A DNA stretch of 64,000 nucleotides from Lentinus brumalis (taxonomy: Eukaryota; Basidiomycota; Agaricomycetes; Polyporales; Polyporaceae), in contig MARA01000009.1 of NCBI GenBank assembly GCA_001792895.1, positions 1,054,001 to 1,118,000 on the forward strand, read 5' to 3'. Shown here in pieces: positions 46,459-57,899 of this stretch (the stretch's first letter is position 1; every line of letters starts with the position of its first letter). The notes under the pieces were generated by a model. It was not told where the DNA came from and did not search any database. It saw only the letters and a list, made by a program, of their open reading frames with translations. A program made the position numbers and the translations under genes.

Positions 46459-48391
46459 ATGTCCGAGGGACCAACGACGACCTCCAGTCCTGCGCAAGGA
46501 GGCGCAAATCTCGCAACCGCTATATCGGGCCCAGCGGCTCCGAATAAGGCAGCAGGAGACGGCGCCGCTAGTGGACAGCCGATGGAAGTACCATCACAGG
46601 TCAGGATCTTTGTGTTCAGTGAGTTGGCAGGGCTGACCATGACTTGTCGCATACAGGCACCGAACGATGCCAAAGCCAAAGAACCCGAATGGAAGACCGC
46701 GGAAACTATCAGGGTAAGTGTTATCTGCAGTGCGATGGGTGGCTGCGTGCATGGCTCAACGGCGCATAGGAATACTGGGATGCCAGGAAAACAGTCATTA
46801 CCGAGAAGGAGCGTGAGGACGCCTGGACGGAGACTGCGACGATTGTGGAAAAGTACAGTGATGACCTGGTCGACCGCTGGAACAAAGAGATCGACAACCT
46901 GCTCATTTATGTATGTCACCTACTTCGCCTACCTCCGAAGCACCATTGCTAACTCCGACTGATGTCCTTGTCATACAGGCGGGTTTGTTCTCGGCGATCC
47001 AGACGGCGTTCAACATCGAGTTGTACAAGCGCCTCATTCCCGATCCCGCCCCCGCCCCCGATCCCGTCCTCGTCGCCCTCGAGAGGATCTCGGCGCAGCT
47101 CAGTGGCTTCACCGTGAACCAGGCCTTCGTCAACTCCACACAATCCCCCTTCGTGATACTTCAATCCACGCCCTCTACCCCTGCTGTGCCGCTATGGGCC
47201 GTCGTGCTCAACGCGCTCTGGTTCTCGAGCCTCATCTCGAGCCTCGCCGCCGCTTCCATCGGGATCATGGTCAAGCAGTGGCTCACCGAGTACAAATCTG
47301 GGGTCTCTGGGACGTCGCGCCAGACCGCGCGCCTCCGCCAGCTTCGTCTCAACAGCTTGCAGCGGTGGCGCGTGAAGGAGATCGTGAGCTTTCTCCCCGT
47401 CCTTCTCCAGATTGCCTCAGGACTGTTCTTCGCCGGGTTGCTCATCCTGCTGTGGAACCTCAACCGCACCGTGGCCATCGTTGGAACCTTCTTCGTCGCG
47501 ACATTACTAGCGTTTTTACTAGGCACCATCATCCTCCCTAGCGTTGTCACGCATTGCTCCTACCTTTCCCCACCCTCACGAGTGCTGTTCGAGCTCACTA
47601 GACCATGGAGGAAGGCCCTACATCACTGCCGCCGCCAGCTGATCTTTAGGATCCTCCGCCCTCATTGGGAATTCTCCTTTAATTACTTTCGCTTCGATGG
47701 CCTCGACCTTCATTACGTATGGGCCAAGCGACTGTCGGAGGAGCATCCTCATATCTACCGCCTTTGCAAAATGCTCTTCCCGCGTGACGCAGCCTACACC
47801 CTGGCGTGGCGGGGCATGGAAAGTGCCCTTGTTTCTCGACATACACACACTCTAGATGGCGAGATGGTAGCAACCTCATACACGACCTCGATGGATACCA
47901 AAGTCTTGGATCACGCCGCTCTGTGCACCACAGAGCTTACTCTCAATGCCACGAGGACCTGCTTCCAGAGAATCATGTCAGCAAACATCGCGCATTGGGG
48001 GACGGACGGACATCAGCAGCCAATGCGGTCGGTGCACCCTTGCATGTGGAGTGCCGCCCTCATCGCCCTCATGGACGCCTCTGGCAATGACGCTGCGTGG
48101 TCACCATCGACCTTGGTCGCGGCGTTGGATACTGCATACAACTACATCAATCCACGGAGTCCACAGTATCGGTCAGACACTCCAGCGACACGTTTGCTCT
48201 GTGTGGACTTCGCACGCATCATACGCCACTTCGACCACAGCAAACTACCTCCCGACTCTCTCAATATCGCCGAGGATATATACAAGTCCTACCTGCGGTA
48301 CGTTATGGGAAATACTGGAGACATAAACCTAGGAAACGATGTCCGCCAGCACGGTAACTTCCCATATTCAAGTCGCTTTGTTGACCGCCTT

Positions 48392-50782
48392 CGTCAGGAA
48401 AACCTCCCTTTGCCAATTAGAACTAAATATTGCTAAATGTCACGTATCTGCAGAGCACCCTGCAAAATGTCGCTCATTATCACTAACGGATAGCTACTCC
48501 AGACTCACTCTCCTACTTGAGAGACTGAGTAGAGCTACTCTTGCCCAAAATGTACGATATTTGACGGAGCCTCCTGCCAAAGAGTCTCTATTGTTTGTCA
48601 GCTAAGTACAATACTACCTATGCTATCATCGTAATCCAAGACAGTACAGTTCAGTACGGAGTGCTATCAATTCAGGGTTCCGCAAAGAGAGGAGCGTCGT
48701 GAGGGGTCCTAGAGAGATAAAATGAAGGATATGGGAGCGGTAGAGCGTGAACGGCGGGGGAGTGTGCCCGGGTGTTGGTGGTGGGCCCTTTGTATAGTGA
48801 GAAGCTAGGCTGGGGCTAGTATATGGCGAGCTCGTGCTTGGGAAGATGGGTCACAGGTGTTGTGGGCGAGGGGCCGTCGATCTGCGGCTTGAGGTGCAGA
48901 GTGCACACACAGCTGGGAGGTCGTATACTAAGTACTTACGCGTGCTGTGAGAGCGAAGATGGAGCTGGCTGTTCGCTCCGGGTTGCGCTGACGGTCTGCG
49001 TTGACGTGGTGAGCTCGTCCTCGTAGCGACAATGCTGCACCTTAGGGGGTCAGTGCTGATCCGCTACACGTGCGAGTACACCGGCCGGCGCACGCTGCGC
49101 GCATGAGTTGAGGCCGAACACCCTGTGAGAATTTCTGACAAGAGCAGATCGCGACCAGCTGCAAGGGCAATCGATGTGCATACCAGGTTCTCGATGTGTT
49201 AGCAGGGACAGGCACGACGGGCACAACGGGCATGACGGGCATGACGGGCAGAAGGGATACCAAGGACTGAGTGCATGCAGCGGAAGGACAAGTGCACGAC
49301 GAAGGCTGGGCGGAGTAGGCGTGGAGGAGTGGAGGACAGCGCGAGTGTGGCACAGGGAAAGTCGAGTCGTCGAGCGAGTGGAATGAGGTGGAATGATGAG
49401 CATGATGATGGCAACGTAAGCCGTGACTCTGTGACAGCATTTACGAAGGCTGTTTTGGCGTCTGCCACGTCTTCTCACTCTACCTTCGCCTCTCCTCATC
49501 CTCCCGCGGCCCGCGTTCAACCTCGACGCCACACATCCGCTACCTGGCTTCGTCAGGTATGCTACCTCTAGAGAGAGAAAGTTGAAGCGTCAGAAGCAGG
49601 ATATGATGAGTGACAGCAGCGACAAGGGCACGGTGAGTCATACTCACAACTCGTGTTCCGCTGACGCGCTCAGCCTCAGCCCAAGTTCCTTCGACACCGC
49701 CGTCTCGTGCACGCAGCCCAACGCAGGAGCCCATATACCGCAAGTCGCACAGTCATTCCCGTGATACCATGACGTCGCCACCATTCAGGAGGTCCCACAA
49801 AGGTGCAGATCATGAAGGTATGTTGATTCGCTCGTCTGAATTTCTATGCACATGTATATTCATACACCATCCCCTTGCACACTCCGCGCCGCTGTTCTTC
49901 CCTTAGCCCGCTCTATGTCTTGGGTCGCCGGCTCCTCGCACCGACATTCTCCCGCACCACATGCAAAGACTTGCAATCAAGTCTGCTGTCGCCGCTGCCG
50001 CCGCCGCCGCTTCCGGGGAGCGCGATCATGAGCGTGCCCGAGCTCGGTGTCGCCGTTGCCGCAGGGAAGGCTGTTTGCCGCGTCTGGAAGGCCTCAGACC
50101 ACCAATCATTGCACGGCAACAACGCCGTACATGCTGTTTCTCACACAACAAGGCACGTATCGCGCCGCTCAGACCGTTCCCCTTGCCTCATCTCGGCTCG
50201 CAGTGGCAATCCCGCAAGGTCTGCGATGAGCAGGAGAGGGCATGTTGCCTGAAGGTGGACAGGAGATTCCGGCGGCCATGCTGGTGCTAATCTCGATTGT
50301 GGTATGTACATCTTGTTACTCTTACTGGTTCTCGACACGCATCACTATCGTTCTCGATGCCCATACTGCATCCCTTTCGCTCTTGTCCTCCATGCCAGTG
50401 CACACATCATGTCCCTCTCCCTTTAAGACTTTGTTGTACTACTTCGTTGCGTACCTAGCCTCTATGTAGTATGCTCGATACGACAGCATTCTTGAGCCCG
50501 ATATAAACACATCAATAATCATTGGTTACTGGCATCTGGTACTTGTGTGAAACTGGTCATCAATCTGTGCTCAATCAGTGATCAGACCGGGCATATAAGC
50601 CACTTCAGTTGCGCCAATTAGAGAGACTACGCCGATCAGTATACTCCGATAGTGATATTGTAGTGCCATTGTTACGGGGGACCTAGCCGATTATAACTAT
50701 TGAGCTACACCATGAATATTATCCCTATTCGAACAGATTAGTGCCATTTAGTACTAAATGGCAGGGGGAGGTTTTCCTGACG
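48392..50782. mobile_element. 2,391-bp inverted-repeat DNA element, no transposase
   Basis: Both ends read CGTCAGGAAAACCTCCC inward; 33 of the first 37 bases match. Comparison with copies A and B gives the empty site GACCGCCTTCGAGC, so the insertion lies between CTT and CGA codons. This fits a 2-bp TT duplication with symmetrical CG ends, or a 4-bp TTCG duplication with ends starting TCAGG; the sequence cannot decide. The right end carries an 18-bp palindrome (CCATTTAGTACTAAATGG, about 50745-50762). Internal frames are short (up to 160 codons), low-complexity and domainless, so it is non-autonomous. The superfamily is unassigned. Confidence 0.9.
49212..49251. repeat. Imperfect 9-bp tandem repeat (GCATGACGG), about 4.5 units
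   Basis: A minisatellite-like run inside the 48392-50782 element; on the minus strand it yields a PVMPV/PVVPV peptide pattern in a chance frame. Confidence 0.8.
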
Positions 50783-51862
50783 TTCGAGCTAATGCACGCA
50801 TACTAGTTGTCTCCGCCTGCATCGGCGACGCACTCAAGGGGTTAGAGGGGACCACCATCGAGGGCGGAAGCATTGAGCGAGCCCTGATCGCTGTTCGAAT
50901 CATCATCTATTGCGTCCCGTCAAGAACCGGGTCGGGCTACAAGTGCGATGACCCGGAGTACAAGGCCATGCGATCTCAGGCTGCCCGCGCGCTGGACGCT
51001 TTCTCAAATTTTGTGTCTACAACTTCCTCCTCGGCAGGACTATACGCATTCGAGATAGACAATGTCCTCTATGCGCTCGGCAATCATGGAGAGCGGGCGG
51101 GTCTCATGTCCACAGAGCTGCAAAGAGCCATCATCTATAAAATGCTGACCATTCGGGACGACGTCGACGAATGGTATCAGACTGTCAGGCGCGAGATGGA
51201 CGACTCTGGGCAGGTGCATGCGTCGACTCTGTCATAGCACATGTTCGCTAACTTTTGTTTATCTAGGACCCCCTTGCCGGTGTTGCGTCTACGTCTGGGG
51301 TACCGCGGACCCTCTCACCGTCATTGCACAGGCTGCAGGGCACGGCGGCTCTGTCAGTGTCCCCGCCGCATCTCAGCAAATATCCGGGACCCGAGATGGC
51401 ATTCACACGGAAACGTTGCCAGTAAACGGCCCCTCCACACCACCGACCTTTCCTCCGTCCACCGCTCAGATTGCACCCACCGTGGTTCCCAACGAATCTG
51501 TGGCCAGTGCCCGAGGGGCGGCAGACGTACACCGCCCGACGGAGCTGGATGCGAACGGTCGCTCAGCTTCAGCCGCTTCTCTGCCTTGTATTTTCACCGC
51601 GGCCGTGGACGAATCTGCCGACAGCCACCCAGGTGCTGTAGAGGACGAGCGCGGTGCCCAGCTGGCCGCGACAGAATTCTCCATCACAGGGGCTCCACCG
51701 TTCTCCGATCACACCGCGACCGTGAAAGAACCTGCAGTCAGCGTTCCGGGTACTGCAGAGGGCGACCGGGGTCCCCGCTCCCAGGAGGAGCTGGCGACGA
51801 ACGGATCCTCTTCTACCTCGTCCACACCTCCGCCGTCCTCAGGTGGCTCCGGCCTGCCTTGA

Positions 51863-53540
51863 CCTTGAACTTCGTGTGCGTTTCCGCCTTGCAGCTATTT
51901 CTGAATGACCGTACCACCGTCCACTGCCTCGCTTTTCCCCTCTGTCCCATAACTCGTCCCGAAACATCGACCCGCTCCCTCTCTTCCCGCTTCCATCTCG
52001 TATATATCGTCCCATGCATGCTGTCTTGTGCCTCTCATTATTCCGCGTCCGTCTAGTTTCCTACGGCTCTCGAGTCGTCCAGCTTACACGCGTCGTTGAA
52101 TCCGGCTCTCCGCTCGCTCTCCATTACTCGATCCTTCGTATTTACTGCCAGTCTCATGATCCCAGTCACACTCGCAGGCAGAGTTTCACGAACTCAGCAT
52201 GATATTCTTATGTACCTACTACATCGCGTACTACAATGCTCCGGATCTAGCTAGTACAGCGTCCAGGAGGCTCCATATCTGCAAACAGGTATGTTCACAG
52301 CCAGCGGTCCAGAAGAGCGTCCTCAAGGGGCTCGGATCGAGGACGAACCATTCGGTATGGACGTCTGCCGGCGTTGACATGCGTGCCTTGGTCGTGGGAG
52401 ATCAAAGGAGCAGTCTGGGAACGCGAAGTCTTCGTTGAGGTCAAGAACTAACAGAGCTCACCTCGGTCCGGAACGAGTTGCGACTCGGATACACGACCTT
52501 GTCCCGAACGCCGTTGTAGTTGTCCGAGCTGAATGACCGCTTACCCCGGTAAGAGACAAGTCTCGCTATCAGTGCACACAGTGGTGATGGAATCCGCAAA
52601 AGACGTACCTAGACGACATGGTCTGCAATATTCTGGCGTGCCTGTGTGCCGATGCCTCCTCCGTGATGCAGATACGACCTGTGTCGAGACAGATTGCCGT
52701 GTGACGAGGTAGAACACGGCCAGCCGGCCGACCGGCCAACCGTACATCGCCCGAGCTCAGAGTCGTACTGACCATGATCAGCGAGGATATAGCATGCTCC
52801 GAGCCTCGACGACGGGACGCCTTGAAGAGGAAGGTCGCTGAAATGGGTGCGCATGTCAGCCGTTGCGATGGACATAGTGACAACCTTACTGTACCCAGCC
52901 GACTACCAGGATGAATGTACGCCTGGAAGCCCGCAGGACGAATCCTGGAATCGGCTTGGCCGTCACTACGAGACGCACCTCGCACGACAATAAACCTCAC
53001 ACATCCACCGTCTCAGAAGCACTCAGCGGGTCTGGAAAGACGGTACGGCGGTATCGGGGTGAGCATGACCGTGGCCATGAGCCACACCTGGCGCGATGTC
53101 GACAAGCGGCCTCGCACCTCCGCGTCCTGGATGCGTTATCGTCGGTGATGTCTGTAGCTCTTCCGACACCCGTTCATCTTCGCATACTTTGCGGAGGAAC
53201 GGTCGGAAGCCCCGTGCGTGTCCGAAGCCGTCCCGGATGAGCGATAGGTGCTGGTACGTGAGTTCTGCAGCTCGTCTGTGCACAGCTAGCCCGCGCATAA
53301 ATTAGTGGGTCCAATGTGGGACGCGGTACGAGTCCGTACCTTGGACAGACGACTATCCGTAGAAGCGGTATGTGATGTCCACCGCAAGATACTTGCGGAG
53401 CGTAAGCCTGGGAGTGTAAACGACCAGAGGTGGGCAGCGCTTGGCAAGGAAGGCTGGGATAGAAACGGGGTAGGTACCGGTGCGATGCACGTATGTACTA
53501 GTAGAACAGGATAGAATACGTACCGTGTCCGCAGTTTCGG
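51863..53540 (-). pseudogene. Downstream block of copy C with minus-strand membrane-like remnant
   Basis: The counterpart of 17955-19560. On the minus strand SSLIMVSTTLSSGDVRLAGR and ASRRRHRH before a GTACGT donor match copy A closely, and GLAVHRRAAELTYQHLSLIRD lies further upstream. The longest frame is 143 codons. The weak resemblance to fungal seven-helix DUF6533/6534 proteins applies here too. Confidence 0.35.
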
Positions 53541-53555
53541 TCGGGTCGGGGCTAA

Positions 53556-55870
53556 ATGTCAGCGGCAACAGCTGCATGTGCGGGAGCACGGAGTGCAGGT
53601 GGCGGGGAGATGATGAGGTGTGTTGTAGACGAGGAGCCGGGACTCCGGCTTGGGATAGAGCTTCCAGGACATCCCTTAGACTGGCGGGAAGGGGCAGCGC
53701 TACTTGACGAACAGCTGGACAGCTTTACGCGTCCTGCGACAACCATTGCAGCAGAGCATTAGTGGTTGATCTTCCCCATGGCGGTCGTAGTTGCCAGCAG
53801 GCGGCGAGACGTACTTATGATAGACAGTGACTTGACAGTGACGGCGAGACGAGAGGTTGCCGCGTGGCTGCCGTGGCAGCCACACTGCTGTGACGTCATC
53901 TGTCTGACGGGAACTCGTTGCAAGCGCGTTGCTCTCCGCCTAGAGTCAAGCTCACCCACTACGACCTGAGACACTCCCGCCCCAGTTTGCGACCTGCCCG
54001 TCCATGTCTGCTGCTGTCGACGGCCCCTCCGAGATGCGCACTCGAATCCGGAGTCTTACAGCAAGTTCTGCAGGTCTCTTGCCCTGGGTCAACTTCACTT
54101 CGCCCATCCTTCCATGACGGCTGATTCCCTGCGCTACTCGGACGTGTTCTCTATCGGCCTTCTAGGCTTGTTAAGGGCCAGCACACTGCGGGTTGAGATT
54201 GCGGATGGTGCTGGTGAGCGCGAGGAGCTGCAAGAGAGGATAGCCAAGCTCAAGTGCGCTTTGACCAGTGCAAGTTTCGCGAGGATTTCACTCGGTCAGT
54301 TCTTCTCTCTATGTTATGTAGCATTGTTTCTCACCGCCATCGACATACAGATTATTTCAACGCATCTGTATCCACTTCGGACCTCGTTTTCATCCCGAGA
54401 AGGCGGAGCTCATCAAGACATGTCTCAAGCTCTTGCCTTGGACACATCGTTGCAATATCAGGAGTCTGAAGTCGCGTCGCCAAGCAACGGGAACTCACAG
54501 ACGTCGACTCAAACCGCGTCGCAGTTTGCACGACTTGGTACCAGGCGAGTTGTCTTTCGGCACTCATTCTTCCTACCATCTTCATCGCTTCGTGGAGCCC
54601 CAATGATCCGTAATCGCACACCTCAGCTATCGCATGCGTCTCTGCACATACCCGTGCCGTCCACGTTCGCGGGATCAACCTACAGCAACCTTCTCTGCTT
54701 GGATCCGGGCGCGCCGTCGAGGAGGCTGTCAGTCACTGCGAGCGGGCCAGACATTGTTGTGGCTGGCTCGTCGGGGCCGCCCCTTCGCTGACGACATCCC
54801 ACCTTGTCTCCGTCGGGGTCGCTCTCGACACTGGCCGCCTTGCCATGTTACCGGCATGAGGACTCGGTGGCCACGTAGGCGTGTTGAGTAGGCGTTGTGA
54901 GGACGCACTCCGTTAAGGTCAGTGCCTTGATTCGGTTCCTGCGTGCTCGCTTACTGAATGCCTCTTCGATAGCTCGATCCGCCGACCGTAACTTCCCTTT
55001 GGAAGACCGGGGAGGTGCACGAAGCGAGCCTGTCAGTAGTCAACACCCCGCCGACGGTGCCACCGACACAACAGATCGTCATGCTCTGGCCGCACTGCAT
55101 CCGCAACAGACAGCGATCCCCCGTCGTCGAGCTGGAATGCTGTTCGTCCGGGCCCAGTCTTGCCTTCTCCGCCCGCCCTGCCGTTCAGCCTCGTCTCTCT
55201 CAGGTACCGACGTTCGTAGACCGTTGCATCGAGATCAAGACGCACAGGTCGCGAGCACAGACACGTACGACGTTCGGGCTGTGACACCGAGATTCCGTTC
55301 CGACAAGCTTGCCCCATCAATCGCGGCTTCCCTGCTATCGGATTCATCCTTGTTCCTGCGACGAGTCACGAGCCATGAGTCTTCACCCGCGGGGACGCAG
55401 GAAGGCGCATATACGAATCGATACCAGGACCAGGCGCGGTCGAAAGCCCGACTCTCATGTTGGGCTAGGGAAGTCGAAGACGTTTGATGTCGTTCTTCCC
55501 GCCTCTCCTGCTGCTGTAACGACCCGTCGAACTGGAGGAAGCGCGGATCTGTTGCCCATCATCGTCAGCCTACTGGCTCTAGCGGCTGTCGATGACGCGT
55601 CTTCTCCTACTGCCGAGGCTCGTACACGTGAGATGAAGTTCATCGGTCACATTCCTCCCCTTGTCGGGCTACAAGTACGAATGCGAAGGCACGCACACGA
55701 GATTGAGCCCGTGCTCTGGCGCAGTCGACTGGCTTCACCGGTTTGGGGAACACGAAGATGTTTGTGTTTGTCTTCTGGACGTGCCGCACTTACGCGCCGT
55801 CACTGCAGCCCCAGTCTTGGACGCCACTGCCATTCCAGCCTATGCTGAGGCTGGCTCCGGGGTTCACTAA
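53556..55870 (+). pseudogene. Module Y remnant, copy C (best preserved)
   Basis: Pieces in order: IELPGHPLDWREGAALLDEQ and SFTRPATTIAAEH (about 53660-53762); a 225-codon open frame (54114-54791) with EREELQERIAKLKCALTSA, a coiled-coil-like stretch, and SQALALDTSLQYQESEV; DAQVASTDTYDVRAV near 55240; VVLPASPAAVTT and PIIVSLLALAA near 55490-55590; and SGAVDWLHRFGEHEDV near 55720. All have in-frame counterparts at 19600-21600, so the ancestor was a multi-exon protein with a coiled coil and at least one hydrophobic segment. No catalytic motif or family was recognised. Splicing cannot be solved by eye. Confidence 0.4.
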
Positions 55871-56890
55871 GGAGATTGATATGTACATTCGACCCCCTTA
55901 CGCTGGAAGCTAGCAGCCATCACTGCGACTGCGACGCCAGGTGCCGTCACCTCCAAGGCTCCCCGTCAGTCTTCAGTTTGGGACGGGCGAACGCCACGAT
56001 GGCTTCGAGCGACGTCAGTGGTAAGAGCGACGCAATCTGGGACTACAGTGGATCCAGACATCTCGATCCTCATTGGCACACCATCCCATCTTCCACCGTC
56101 GACTGCGCACTCACGTCGCGACCACTGCAATTACGCACGAACCCACGGGCAGTGCCCGAAAGGCGCTAGACAGCGAACATCATATTGCGAATGGTTCCCG
56201 CTCCTCCGCTGTTCCGCCGCCCTGTGTCAGCACCACCACCGTGGACGGTTCTGCGGTCAGCGCCCCCGGCGAGGCCGCACACTCTTATGTCTTCTCGCAG
56301 CCAGCCGTCCTATAGCTACTTACTTCCCGCCGTCCCACTACCTCTCTTCGTACGCCATACACCGACGCGTCCCGTGCATCTTCTTCAACCCCTCGAGCTC
56401 GTCGATCCAGAGGTTCTTAGCCCGTTCCCCTTACACGTCCGTACGGCTTCGGCTCTTCGCTCACTCGTTGTCTCTCCAGCTTTGTAGTCCCACCGACACA
56501 CCAAAGCCTGGCTCGCGGCTCGCATCGCAGCTGATAGCTGATCACCGTTTATGGTGCCTACTACACCGCGCATGATTGCCCTATATCTTGTGCTATGTAC
56601 CGTCTCCTGCCACCGCGTATTCACATGTTTTCCATCGTACCCAGCGACGTACTTATCCTGGGTCAGCCATCCACAGACCGGTCGGGGAGATGATTGACGT
56701 GGCCAGCGTGCTGAACGAGGGAGGTCGACAGCAGCAGCCCTACGCAGAGTTCTCGCTGAGAGCGTCCAGAGAGTCCTGTCGATGACACCGCACAGGACTG
56801 TGTCGCATGAGTGTTCTTGGCATGGGCGATGTCGCAGTTTCTGAACCGGAGGGCTGCTGCCGTCGAGCCTATACACGAGACATATTGCTA
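55871..56890. other. No gene recognised
   Basis: The 185-codon frame at 56018-56575 is Ser/His/Pro-rich without a domain. The T/C-rich composition and words such as CCACCGTGGACG recall the last exon and 3' flank of the DUF6535 genes, so part of it may be a decayed tail of a further copy. Confidence 0.3.
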
Positions 56891-56899
56891 TCAGTGTGC

Positions 56900-57790
56900 G
56901 CGCTAGCCTAGGAAGCCCTGCAGACGTACCTTGAGGCCCTCATCCCGGACAGACGTGCCTGCACGTCGTTGTGTCCTTCTTGCAGTGAACACGCGGCGTG
57001 CTGAGCAAAGCTTACAGTAAGCCGCGTCGCCGTGATGAGGAAGACCTCAGCCGACTGACTGACCGACCGTGCATCGCTCGCACTGCGACTTGTACTTGCG
57101 ATGATCAGGAACGCAGCGCAGCGGGCCCGACACCCTTCGGGCCTTGAGGACCGAGTACCTCGACATGGAGGGTTGCTGAAGGGTCGGCGAGTCGGGCGGG
57201 CACCGCGACTATGACGCCACGTACCGACATACCACAATTCAACCTTGACGGCTCTGCGTGCGGGCGGGAGTCTCGAAGAAACTAAATCAGCGTGAGCACG
57301 AACTCGACCGCGAGCTATACTTTGCACCTTGTACGTCAACGCCGCTGCTCGCCTCCTGTGTCATCGAGGCCAATAGACCGGCCATCACTGCAATCTACTA
57401 TCGCACAACTCGCGCACAGACTGTCCGAGAGATCGCCAGCATCCGGTACAGCCCTGTGTGCATTAAAGTTCGTGAGGAGCCTGCTGCAGTCGAGTATGGC
57501 GTGCGATGTCAAGTATAGATGACGGGACTTCTGTAGCTCTTCGGCGTATAGTCTGGCCGGTATCTGAGGGCTTGAGTTAGCGTGTCCAGCGCGACATGAT
57601 ATAACTCCGTACGTTGTAGAACCAGTCGACGGCCGATCCACGGCAAACCACTTGCATAGCGGAAGAGAATGGGGGAAGAGAGTAGGTAGACGGGGCAGGC
57701 AGCAAGCGTTGAGAGGAGTCGATAGAGTAGAGCAGGAGTGGTACGAGTGCACAATGCACGTAAACAAGAAGACGGTCCGAACCGCATTCG
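56900..57790 (-). pseudogene. Minus-strand membrane-like remnant, fifth copy
   Basis: On the minus strand AAFLIIASTSRSASDARS and AEVFLITATRLTVSFAQ occupy the place of SLIMIRTT.. and AVLFLVTQQS in the copy at 18323-19560, again followed by a GTACGT donor (near 56935). It is strongly diverged; listed because position and order agree. Confidence 0.25.
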
Positions 57791-57899
57791 TCGCCATCCA
57801 GCAGCTGGGCAGTCAAGGCCGGGGACACGACTTGAGCGCTGTGATGAAGTCTAAGTAACCCGGGGGAGAAGAGATCACCAGCGCTGGTGAATAATACAT

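Larger units (their letters stand above)
46459..51862 (+). pseudogene. DUF6535 membrane protein, copy C, split by a transposon
   Basis: Exons: 46459-46599, 46657-46713, 46770-46910, a long exon 46979-48391 continuing at 50785-51213, and 51267-51862. The frame from the ATG (MSEGPTTTSSPAQGG) through exon 4 is clean up to the transposon, and it is the only copy whose G run at 47997-48001 keeps the frame into TDGHQQPMRSVHPCMWS. Predicted order: Ser/Ala-rich N-terminus (about 1-50), EYWDARKTVITEKE, YSDDLVDRWNKEIDNLLIY, membrane segments near residues 112-130, 184-211, 247-271 and 277-303, a long cytoplasmic-type region, and a Ser/Thr/Pro-rich tail. Intact length would be about 920 residues. Besides the insertion, one base is missing near 51299 in the last exon. 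As it stands translation ends at TAA/TGA codons just inside the element (last residues PLPIRTKYC). DUF6535 function is unknown. Confidence 0.85.

Noticed and set aside
48823..50290. Open frames of 60-160 codons inside the 2.39-kb element, including a PVMPV/PVVPV repeat
   Set aside because: Caused by a 9-bp minisatellite and low-complexity sequence; no transposase motif.
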